Source of the DNA: Fusarium oxysporum f. sp. lycopersici 4287
Taxonomy: Eukaryota > Ascomycota > Sordariomycetes > Hypocreales > Nectriaceae
Direction of reading: 5' to 3'
Assembly: GCF_000149955.1 (NCBI RefSeq)
Contig: NC_030995.1
Location: 186,001 to 250,000 of the forward strand
Length of the DNA stretch: 64,000 bases
In this document: one piece after another, positions 34,501 to 46,500 of the stretch
Numbering within the stretch: position 1 is the first letter of the stretch
How the letters are laid out: each line of letters starts with the position of its first letter
Made by a program: the position numbers and the translations under genes
The notes under the pieces: generated by a model
Seen by the model: the letters and a program-made list of their open reading frames with translations, nothing else
What the model was told of the DNA's origin: nothing
The model's database searches: none

Positions 34501-37500
34501 GGCTCTTCATCAGTCGCAGCAAGATCTAGCGCTACAACATCTGGAAGCACATCAACTGGTGCAAATACCAGAGATAGCGGTAGCTCATCAACATCAGGAG
34601 CTGCAGCCGGATCCTCGGGGTCTAGAACTTCAACTGCGTCGCCCGATGGTTCATCTATGGCGGATGCTGGAAGCTCCCAGTCTGATGCAGCTCGGGGCTC
34701 CAGCGCGGGTACATCAACAGCTCCACAGGGTGCAGGCCAGAGCTCAAGCACCTCCAGAACAAGCGAGGAGATCAATTTTGAGACGCTTATTGGCACTCAG
34801 AGTGTTCCAGAGTCAGAGCGCGTGGAACAGCCCGGTGATACTTCATTGACTAGTTCAGCAACAAGCAGTGGTGCTCGATTGACAGGCCAGCCAGCTGCGG
34901 GAGTTGGAGGCTCAACCAATATTGGACCAAACTCAGAAACCACCGCTGTTGATGGCGAGGGCGCCGTGACGACCTCTAGTGGAGAGGCACTTACTGGAGG
35001 ACCTGCGGCTGGCGCTACATCTGGAAGTGTGGGCGAGAGCTCCGTGAGCAACGACTCTGATGCAGAGACCTCCGCTGCTTCTAGAGATTCTGGAGATCCT
35101 GGCTCCGAGACGGTATCTGATGATGCTCGCGAGACAGGGGATTCTACTGGTACAACTCTACCTGAGGATGGAAACACTAGCTTGATTTCACCTCAAGTGC
35201 CAGTTCCCACCGATCCATTGCCAGAGTCCGAATCCAGCAGTCAGTCACTCACCGGCGGAGTAGAAGGCATACCCGCCATTAGTGACTCATCCTTTGAGTC
35301 TCCTGAGTTGCCACTACCGACAGCGGTATCAACTGGTCCCCTTCCTGACTCCAATCTGCTGTCTACAGCAACTGATGAGGAGTCTTCGAGAGCATCGCCT
35401 GGATTCGAAGTTCCTACTGGTTCACAAGCTGCGCCTTCTGATGATGGTGGCGTTGACCCCGGCTCAGGAGATACCGCTACAGATGTACCTACAGGTAGTG
35501 AGACTTCGGAGCCTGATTCTTCTTCTGACTCCGCGGATGACGAAGCGTCTGAGACGGACTCTGGAGATCCTGATGAGACTGGCACTGGAGAATCAGGCGG
35601 AGCTACTCAGAGTGGCTCATCGGGTAATGGCGACGACGATGGCGCGAGCACCACAAATGAAGCAGGTGCAGAGCCTTCTGAGACAGACGCCGATGCGGAA
35701 AGCGAGTCCTCTGATCCTAATGCCACTGCCGATGGCTCCGGACCTGGAGCTGGTCCCACCACTGATGAAGATGGACTGACCATCACTGACGCATCTGGAG
35801 GAAACCCTACAGCTATCATCCCAGCAGACAATAGCTTGACTACTAACGCTCCTGATGGTGCATTGGCAACCATCACCGTCTTCAGAGCAGGCCGTGGCCC
35901 AGCCCGAACAACACTCTACGTCCCTCCCCAAGCATCCAACGATCCATGGACAGTCGTCATCGAGACGCCAGTTTCAGAGACTCAATCCGAAGCTGCAACT
36001 GCTCGTGGAGACGATGATGTTCTTGCTACCACATCTGCTATCGGCGGTAACACAAATGTCACTATCTTTAGAGCTGGATCCAGCCCTGCAAGAAGGACTC
36101 TTTATGTACCCCCCAGATTTGCCAATGAGCCTGGCACCATTGTTATTGAGACGCCAACTGGGACAAAATTGCCAGCTACTGCAACTGCTGCGGAAACTGG
36201 TCTTGAAACCGCTGGCGTTAGGCCGAACATCACTGTTTATAGCTCTGGTACTGCTTCTAGTAGAATTACTATCTATGTGCCTCCTACTGCGTCAGATGGA
36301 GATGGGTATATCATTATTGAGACTCCTGTCTCTGAAGCTGATACTGATGCTACTGAGAGTGCTGAAGATGGCAGTGGTCCTACAGCTGGAACCCCAGCTG
36401 GTATTGCCAATGTCACGGTTTACAGCTCCGGCACTGCGTCAGAGAGGAGGACTATATACATCCCTCCCACCGCCTCTGGCGAGGCTGGCACAATCATCCT
36501 TCAGACTCCGGTCTCCGAACCTGATGCAGGAGAGACGGGAGGTAGTGACGGCGGGAGCCAGACTACCGGTCTTGAACCTGGTGTCAGACCCAACGTGACG
36601 GTCTACAGTTCAGGCACTGCCTCAGAAAGAATCACTCTGTATATCCCACCTACAGCATCGGGTGAGGCTGGAACCATTATCATCCAGACACCAGTCTCTG
36701 ACGAAGATTCTAATACTATAACTGGAGGTCCTGGAGACGAGAGCGGAAGCACTGCCACTTCTGATGACACAACCGCTGTGACTATCTATACCGAGGCAAC
36801 TGGATCTATTGGAACCACTAGATACATCTCGCCAACCGCTTCTGGAGAGCTCGGCACTTACATCATTGAGACGCTTGCCTCGGAAGCCGATGAGGAGACT
36901 GCCTCCGATGATTCAGCTGAGGCTACAGGCCCTGAAGCTTCTATCACACCAGTTCCCACTAATGAGGTCTCACAAGGTGGCAGTGGAAATGTTACTCTCT
37001 ACCGAGCTGGAGAAGGCTCAGAGAGAAGCACCATCTTCATCCCGCCAGAAACTACCGGTGATCCATGGACCATTGTGATTGAGACACCAATCTCACAGAC
37101 CGAATTGGTAGAAACAGGGACAGTTCCAGGTTTTCAAACAACTGTCTCCGCTATCACCGGAAGCGCCAACTTGACTATCTTCAGAGCCGGTGTCGCATCG
37201 ACAAGAACGACACTCTACGTAGCGCCCAAGACATCCGGCGCTCCAGGAACTGTCATCATCGAGACACCTGTTCCAATAACGCAGACCGGTGGCCTTACAG
37301 CCAATCCTGAAGCACAACCAACCCTTGGTGCTGGATCAAACACTACGATCTTTGTTCCAGGTACTGGTCCGGGACGAACGACTTACTACGTTCCGCCGTC
37401 AGATCCTAATGACCCTGGTACTGTTTATGTTGAGACTCCTGTATCTGGTGCGGAGACGGAAGAGCCCACTGATGGTCCTTCAGCTACTGGAGATGTTGAG

Positions 37501-40500
37501 GATACTATCGTAGCTGCAACAACAGTCACCATTTTTAGTGGTGGGCCTGGATCTGTCACACGCACAGTCTATGTCCCACCTACTGCCTCAGGAGAAGCAG
37601 GCACACTATACATCGAGACACCAACTGGGTCTGAAGCCACTGCCTCTGGTGAAGAAGTCATCTCAGCAACAAGAACTGTCACTGTATACACTGGGGTTCC
37701 AGGCTCAGTTACGAGGACGGTTTACGTACCTCCTACAGCGATTAGTGAGCCAGGTACTTTGTTCATTGAGACACCTGTCGATGGCACCCAGGCTACAGTC
37801 ACAGATGATGAGGGTGCCATCTCTGCCGCAACGACTGTCACCATCTTTAGTGGTGTACCTGGCTCCGTTACGAGAAGTGTGTATGTCCCTCCCACTGCCT
37901 CAGGCGAGGCGGGCACTATGTACATCGAAACTCCGACAGGTGGAGCTGAAGCTACTGCAAGTGGTGACGAAGATGTCATATCTGCTGCGACTACTGTCAC
38001 TATATTCAGCGGCGGTCCCGCTTCGGTCACAAGGACTGTGTATATCCCACCTACAGCTTCTGGTGAGGCGGGTACACTCATCATTGAGACACCAACAGAA
38101 GAGGTTGCGCCTACTGCTACAGATGATGGTGGCGAGGATGCTATATCTGCTGCTACTACAGTTACCGTCTTTAGTGGTGGCCCTGCATCGGTAACCAGAA
38201 CGGTTTATATCCCACCCACAGCATCTGGAGAAGCAGGAACTCTCATCATCGAGACCCCTACGGATGGCCCTGGAGCTAGTCCGACGGGTAATGGTAGCGC
38301 AGAGGAGACTGAAGATTCTACTGAGACAGGTGCTCCCACTGAAGCAGAAGAGGAAGCCATCTCGGCGGCGACCACAGTAACCATCTTCAGTGGAGGTCCC
38401 GCGGCAGTCACGAGAACTACTTACATCCCTCCAACAGCATCTGGCGAGGCTGGAACTCTCGTGGTCGTGACTCCCACTGGTGGATCGGATGCTGATCCAA
38501 CCAGCACTGCTGGTGAAGAGTCTGAGACAGACTCTGTAACTGATGCAGAGGAGATCACGGCGAGAACTACCGTCACGATCTTCAGCGGCGGTTCAGGCTC
38601 TGCAACTCGAACTATCTACATCCCTCCTACCGCCTCAGACGAAGCTGGTACACTCATCGTGGAGACACCCACGTCTGGTCCAGATAGCAATGATGACTCC
38701 AGCATTACTGGCACAGGTGCTAGTGGCCCAACCGCAATCATCACCCCTGAAGGCCCAGGCAACGTTACTATCTATAGCGGCGGACCTGCTTCCTCAACAA
38801 CCACTCGTTTCATCCCTCCTACTGCATCAGGAGAGCCCGGTACTGTCGTCATTGAGACACCAACAGCTGGACCCCAGGCTACAGGTATCGGAAATGTTAC
38901 TATCGTTACTGGTGGTCCTGCTACAGTCACTCAGACTCGGTATATCCCTGCCACCGTGACCGATGAGCCTGGAACTATTGTTATCGAAACACCGACTTCT
39001 CAAGTTGATGAAGAAGGAGGTCCAGGAAACACAACTATCTATAGTGCGGTATCTGCTACTGGTACTCGCACTATCTACATTCCACCCACGGTATCTGGCG
39101 AGCCTGGAACCGTTATCATTGAGACCCCTGCTGTGAGAGCAGTAACTGTCTACACAGATGGTCCTGCATCAACCACTCGAACGCTCACTATTCCGGGCAC
39201 TGCCTCAGGCGATCCTGATACAATTCTCATCGAGACTCCTACTTCAGGTTCAGGCTCTGGGCCTGCCAACGTCACTGTTTACACCGGAGTATCTGCCACT
39301 TTCGCCACTACTCGTTTCGTTCCTGGTACAGCTTCAGATGAGCCTGGAACGTTCATTGTTGAAACGCCAATTGGCAGCCCGGCTTACGTGACAGTCTACA
39401 GTGGTGGACCAGGTACAGCTGTTACAACGATCTATCTGACACCAAGTGAATCTGGTGATTCTACCACTATGATCATCCAGACTCCGACTCAGGGACCTGG
39501 CGAAGAGTCTGCAACGGACAGCGATGAGAGCGTCACCGCCTCCGAAACTGGTAGCCAAATCGCTACGCCTTCTTCCGCTGGCAATGTCACCATCTACAGT
39601 GGAGGTCCAGGTACAGTTCGACAGACCATCTACATCCCACCTACCGCCTCTGGAGAGCAAGGTACTGTTATCATTGAAACGCCAACTTCAGTACCGGATG
39701 TTGAGGCATCTGAAACAATTGCTCCGTCGGGTATTCGCAACGTCACCATTGTCAGCGGTGGTCCTGGCACAGCTACGAGAACTATCTATATCCCACCAAC
39801 GGCATCGGGAGAAGCAGGAACTGTTCTTATTGAGACACCGACTGGCTCTGATGATGATAACTCAGCCACTGAAACTTCAGAAGAGGCTGAAGCTACGACG
39901 ATTGCTCCTACAGTATCAGGAGGCAATGTCACCATCATTAGCGGAGGCCCAGCCAGTGTTACAAGAACAGTTTATATCCCACCAACTGCATCTGGCGAGC
40001 CTGGAACAGTCATCATTGAAACTCCCACTGGTGGCGAGGAAAGTGAAGCACCTGAGACTGGAACAATCACTGAAGCTCCAGGCAGCTCGGCGACTCGTCG
40101 TGGTAACGTCACTATCTACACCCAAGCTCCCGGAACAGCTGGCGGAACATTCTACTTCCCACCTGATGACCCAGAAGAGTCAGGTACTGTCATCATTGAG
40201 ACACTACCTGGTGATGTTGAAGAGACCAGCGCCGAATCCGAAGGCCCAGTCACTGAAACTGCCGGTGGCCGAGTCAATACCACAATCTTCAGCGGTGGCC
40301 CAGTAACTGCGCCTAGAACATTATACATATCAGCGACAATTTCTGGGGAACCGGATACCGTGCTTGTTGAGACACCAACCACAGGCCCAGAAGCAGAGGC
40401 TTCAGAGTCAGCGACTGGCCAGCGATACACAACCATCTTTGGTGGAGGGTCTGGAACAGCCACAAGGACTATCACCATTCCTGCTACTGTATCTGGCGAG

Positions 40501-43500
40501 CTGGATACTGTTCTGATCGAGACGCCCACTGGCGGTGCTCCCGAAGTCACAATCACCAGAGGGGGACCTGTCTCAGTCGCCACGACTATCACTATCCCTG
40601 GTGCGCCTGGTGAACCTGATACCGTTCTTATCGAATCACCAACCGAATCTGGCGATGCTGAGGTATCAGAGAGTGCTAACGGCCCAGGCGAAGTGACTTC
40701 GACTCGTGGTGGACCAGTTACGGCTGCGACGACGATCACAATTCCTGGTCAATCAGGCCAGCCAGATACTGTTATTATTGAAACACCAACTGTTGGTGCA
40801 CCCGATGTTACGATCACGAGGGGAGGACCTGTTTCAATCGCCACGACTGTAACAATCCCCGGTGCACCTGGCGAGCCAGACACGGTTCTTGTCGAGACAC
40901 CAATTGGGTCTGCCGATGGTGAGCCATCGGTGACTGGAAGCGGTGCAGGTGAAGTAACTTCTACTCGTGGCGGACCAGTCACGGCCGCAACGACGATCAC
41001 CATCCCAGGTATGTCAGGTCAGCCAGATACTGTTATCATTGAAACACCTACAACCGCCTCTGATGGTGAGGAATCTACGGCGACTGGAGACGGTCCAGTT
41101 GAAGTGACATCTACTCGAGGAGGATCGGTAACAGCTGCAACTACTATCACTATTCCTGGCGAGTCAGGGCAGCCAGACACCGTTATTATTGAAACACCTA
41201 CAAGATCCTCCGATACTGAAACAACAGAAACCGGAGGCAGCCCAGGAGAGGTAACTTCAACAAGAGGAGGACCCGTAACAGCAGCGACTACCATCACCAT
41301 CCCTGGTCAATCGGGTGAGCCAGACACGGTCATCGTTGAGACTCCAACGAGGTCAAACGAACCTTCCGTAACTGGCGGTGTCCAGGCAATCACTTCAACA
41401 AGAGGTGGACCTGTGACAGCAGCAACAACTATTACGATCCCGGGCGAATCAGGACAGCCTGACACGGTTATCGTTGAGACACCTCAATCGTCCGACGAGG
41501 TTGAGCCATCTGCAACTGAAGGTAGTCAAGATGAGGTTACCATTACTCGAGGCGGACCTGTCACGGCTGCTACGACAGTGACTATTCCCGGAGTGTCTGG
41601 TGGGCCAGATACTGTCTATATTGAGACGCCTAGTGAGGCCTCCACAGGAACTGCGACTGCTGAAGAGGTTACCATCACCAGAGGTGGTCCTGTAACAGCT
41701 GCTACTACAGTTACCATCCCTGGAGTATCCGGAGGGCCGGATACTGTGTTTATTGAAACACCCACACAGTCTTCTGATGAACCTGAAGGAACTGCTGTTC
41801 AGGAAGTCACAATTACTCGGGGTGGGCCTGTGACGGTTGCTACTACAGTCACTATTGCCGGAGTATCTGGTGGTCCGGATACTATTTATATTGAGACGCC
41901 CACTCGGTCCCCTGCAGGAACTGCGGGTGTTGAAGAGGTTACTATCACCCGAGGAGGTCCTGTAACAGCTGCTACTACAGTCACTATCCCCGGAGTATCT
42001 GGAGGACCGGACACTGTGTTTATTGAAACACCCACACAGTCTTCAGATGGACCTACAGGAACCGGTGTGCCGGAAGTCACAATCACTCGGGGTGGCCCTG
42101 TGACGGCCCCTATTACAGTTACCGTCCCTGGAGTATCCGGCGGTCCTGATACTGTTTACATTGAGGTACCTACAGAGTCTGTTGGAACCGGAGCTGTTCA
42201 GGAGGTTACTATTACGCGAGGTGGCCCTGTAACAGCTGCCACAACGGTCGCCATTCCTGGCGGAGCGGGAGAGCCAGATACGGTTTATATCGAGACGCCT
42301 ACCGAGTCCGCTGACGGGGGTAGTGAAACGCCGGTAACTGGAGCCGTTCAAGATGTCACTATTACGAGAGGCGGTCCGGTCACAGCGGCAACCACAGTCA
42401 CAATCCCTGGTGTTTCTGGAGGACCAGACACGGTCTTTATTGAGATACCCACGGGATCCGCAGCTGGAGGTACGGAGCCGCCAGTGACTGGAGCTGTTCA
42501 GGAAGTTACTATCACGCGTGGAGGTCCCGTCACAGCGGCAACAACGATTACTATTCCCGGCGAATCTGGTGGACCTGACACTGTACTAGTTGAGATTCCA
42601 ACTAGCTCTTCTAGCGATGACAATGAGCCGTCTATAACTGGTTCTGTTCGGGAAGTCACTATTACACGAGGCGGACCAGTCACAGCTGCGACAACACTCA
42701 CGATTCCTGGTGAGTCCGGAGGACCAGATACTGTACTAATCGAGACTCCGACGAGCTCATCTGATCAAGACGGTTCTACCCAAGGAGAAGTCACAATTAC
42801 TCGTGGCGGTCCTGTTACAGCTGCTACAACCATCACTATACCTGGAGCTTCAGGCCAGCCAGATACTGTTGTCGTCGAAATCCCAACTGAGTCTGGCAGT
42901 GAGTCATCAGAAACTGATGGTGGTCAAGAAGAAGTTACTGTTACCCGGGGTGGTCCTGTCACAGCTGCAACTACAATCACCTTGCCCGGTGTATCGGGCG
43001 GGCCAGATACCGTTATCATCGAAACTCCGACCGAGTCTACCATTGAGCCCTCAGAAACTGATGACCTTCAGGAAGAGGTCACCATTACCCAAGGTGGCCC
43101 TGTTACAGCCGCGACAACGATCACTGTTCCAGGCTTATCAGGAGAACCAGACACTGTCATCATCGAGACGCCTACTGGTGCTTTTGAGACTCCCAACAAT
43201 GCTCTCGCCAACGTCACCGTCTACAGTGGCGGCCCTGTCTCAGTTACCCGTACCATCTATTTTCCACCCGACACATCTGGCCAGGCTGGCACTATTGTTA
43301 TCGAGACACCAGATGGTTCTAGTCCCACGGAAACTGCTCGTGGACCTGGAAATGTCACTATTTACACTGGTGTCGCTGGTACAGCTACAAGAACTGTCTT
43401 CATACCTGCTACAGCTTCAGGAGAGCCAGGCACAGTACTCATCGAAACGCCAACAGGTTCTTCTGTTGGTGAGGAGACGACAGGAAGTCTTGTTGCAACA

Positions 43501-46500
43501 GCGACAGGACCTCTTACTACCTCTGAGGGCAGGCCCAACACTACAATCTTCAGCGGTGGATCTGGTTCATCGACAAGGACGGTCTACTTCCCACCAGCTT
43601 CTGATGACCCCGATGGCCCTGGAACCGTTGTCATCGAGACACCAACCTCTGGTTCTGAAGAGGAAGATCCCGAAGCAACAAGCAGTGTCATTCCTACTGG
43701 AGGACCGGCTAACATCACACGTATCGTTGGAGGTCCTGCTTCGGTCACCACTACTATCTACATCCCACCAACTGCCTCTGGTGAGCCGGGTGTTGTGATC
43801 ATTGAGACGCCAACATCAGGCCCCGAAGATGAGACAACGGCCAGTGAGAGCGCTGCAAACACAGCTTTCCCAGTGGGCAGACAAAACGTCACTCTCTACA
43901 GCGGCGGTCCAGGTACGGCTGTAACAACAATCTACTACCCGCCTGCATCAAGCGACCCTGATGAGCCTGGTACGGTGGTAATCCAGACCCCAACAGCTGG
44001 TCCCGGGGAGGAAACACCATCGACTTCTGCAAGCGAAGCTGCTACGCCAATCCAGAACATTACTCGCATCGTGGGAGGACCTGCTTCTGTCACAACGACG
44101 ATCTACATCCCTCCTACGGCATCGGGCGAACCTGGAGTGGTCATCATTGAGACGCCTACAACTGGCCCTGATGACGAAGAAACATCTTCAGCGTCTATTA
44201 CCGCAACCTCCAGCGACGAGGAAGCAACTGGTATCCCCAATGTCACTCGCTACGTTGGCGGTCCTGCTTCTATCACGACAACCATTTACATCCCACCAGC
44301 ATCATCTGGTGAACCTGGAACAGTCCTCATTCAAACACCTTCCGCCGCGCCTGATGAGACCACGTCATCTACGGCATTAGCTGAGTCGCCAAGTGACGTT
44401 CCAAATGTTACTCGATATATCGACGGTCCAGCTTCAGTTACGACAACATACACAATACCCCCTGCCTCGTCTGGAGAGCCAGGAACAGTGGTTATCCAGA
44501 CGCCTTCTGCCAGTCCTGGCGAGAGCGAGGCTTCCGCTTCAGCAACCGAGATTCCAAACGTCACCAGATACATCGGTGGCCCAGCTTCAGTCACTACGAC
44601 CTATACCATTCCTCCAGCCTCACCTGGAGAGCCAGGTACTGTTGTTATTCAAACCCCAACTGCCAGTCCTGAAGAAAGTGCTACGTCTTCCCCGTCAGCT
44701 GAAGCGCCAACTGAAATCCCAAATGTCACTCGTTACGTCGGCGGGCCAGCGTCAGTTACTACGACCTATACCCTCCCTCCAGCTTCATCTGGAGAGCCGG
44801 GTACGGTGATCATTCAGACTCCCTCGGCTAGTCCGGCGGCAGAAACAACATCTTCCCGCGAGGCCGTCACGAGTGTTGAGTCTCCAAGCGCAATCCAGAA
44901 CGTCACTCGCTTCGTCGGAGGCCCAGCATCAGTTACTACAACAATCTACATTCCCCCTGCTGCATCTGGTGAACCCGGCACAGTACTCATCCAAACTCCG
45001 AGCTCTGCTCCAGAGGAGACTTCATCTTCAGCAGCCGCAAGCACAACACGACTACCGGCAGTTGCACAGAACACAACCATCTTCGGCGGTGGAGCAGGCT
45101 CAACCACAAGAACCATCTATATCCCACCTGCCTCAGAAGGCGAGCCAGGAACAGTCCTCATCGAAACCCCAACTGATAGCCCCGCAGCTTCAACCACTCC
45201 CATCAGCGGCGCACCAGCAGGCATTCCAACAACTTCCACTCCAATCGTCGCTGGTACCAATATCACTATCTTCAGAGCTGCTCCTCCCACAGCTACAGCT
45301 GGACGAACGTTGTACGATCCACCGACTGCGGCTGGGGAGCCCGGCACAGTTATTGTCGAGACAATGGTTGTGTCTTCGACTTCTGGTTCAGCTGCGCCGT
45401 TGAGTATGGAAGCTCCTGTTTTCACAACTCTGAGTGGTTCTTCAACAAGCTCTGCTGCTGGTGGTCCTTCAAGCACTACTAGTGCAGCAGCGGTTACTCC
45501 TACTACCACTTCTTCTTCTATCCCTTCACCTCCAGCTACATCCAGTAGCGCGGCAGCGGCAGCAGCAAGTTCATCGAGCAGTGCTGCTGCTGCTGCTGCC
45601 AGTTCCTCTAGTAGTACAGCAGCGGCAGCAACTTCATCAAGCAGTGCTGCTGCGGCCGCTGCTTCAAGTTCTTCTAGTGCTGCTGCTGCGGCGGGTTCGA
45701 GCTCTTCTTCTGTTGCAGCAGCCGTCAGTTCTACGAGTAGCGCAGCAGCTCCCGCAGCGACTTCATCAAGCAGTGCTTCTGGGGCCGCTGCGTCAAGTTC
45801 CTCAGCTGCTGCTGGCGCGGCCAGTTCCTCTAGTAGTGCTGCAGCTGCAGCTGCCTCAAGCTCGTCCAGTGCTGCTGCCGCAGCTGCATCGTCAACATCA
45901 AGCGCAGCTCCAGCACCAGTCACTACAAGCTCAACCAGTGTTGCAGCCCCAGTGGTCACCACCTCAAGCAGCGCAGCTGTTCCTGTTGTCGCCACTTCTT
46001 CCAGCAGTACAACCAGCACAAGCATGATGCCCCAGCTCGCATTTGGCCCAACATTCGACTGCGATGGCTTCGGCTACACCGTCCAAAGTCTTCTCGCCAA
46101 TACCCTCACGCGCGTCAATCTCGTCACTGGACAACGAACAGATATCAGAACAGGCATTGGTCCCGGCGGTCCTATCAACGGTATCGGCTTCAATAGGCTC
46201 GACAACTACATCTACGGCTTCTACCAACAACCTTTGGTCAACGCCCTTCTTTGTGGTCTTCTGGGATGTAAGCGATCGGGACTTATTCGTATCGCTAAGG
46301 ATGGGCGATGGGAGGTCCTTGATCTTGTGATTGGTACAAATGCTATCAGTATGGGTGATGTTGATGATCAAGGAAGGTTCTGGGTATCCGAAGGTGGAGG
46401 TAAATGGTGGTGCATTGATTTGAGACCGACTAGCAACACTTTCGGCCAGCTTCTGAGCTCTGGCACGTCAGCTACCAATCTCCTTTCTGGCGTGGGCGAC

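Noticed and set aside
42803..43798. 331-codon second frame across the repeat array
   Set aside because: Leu/Gln-rich shadow of the repeats; the pattern simply tracks the unit period.
45117..46025. 302-codon minus-strand frame opposite the giant gene
   Set aside because: It is the mirror of the Ser/Ala and repeat codons, with Val/Leu/Glu/Ala runs. It has no signal or domain and exists because the sense composition avoids antisense stops.
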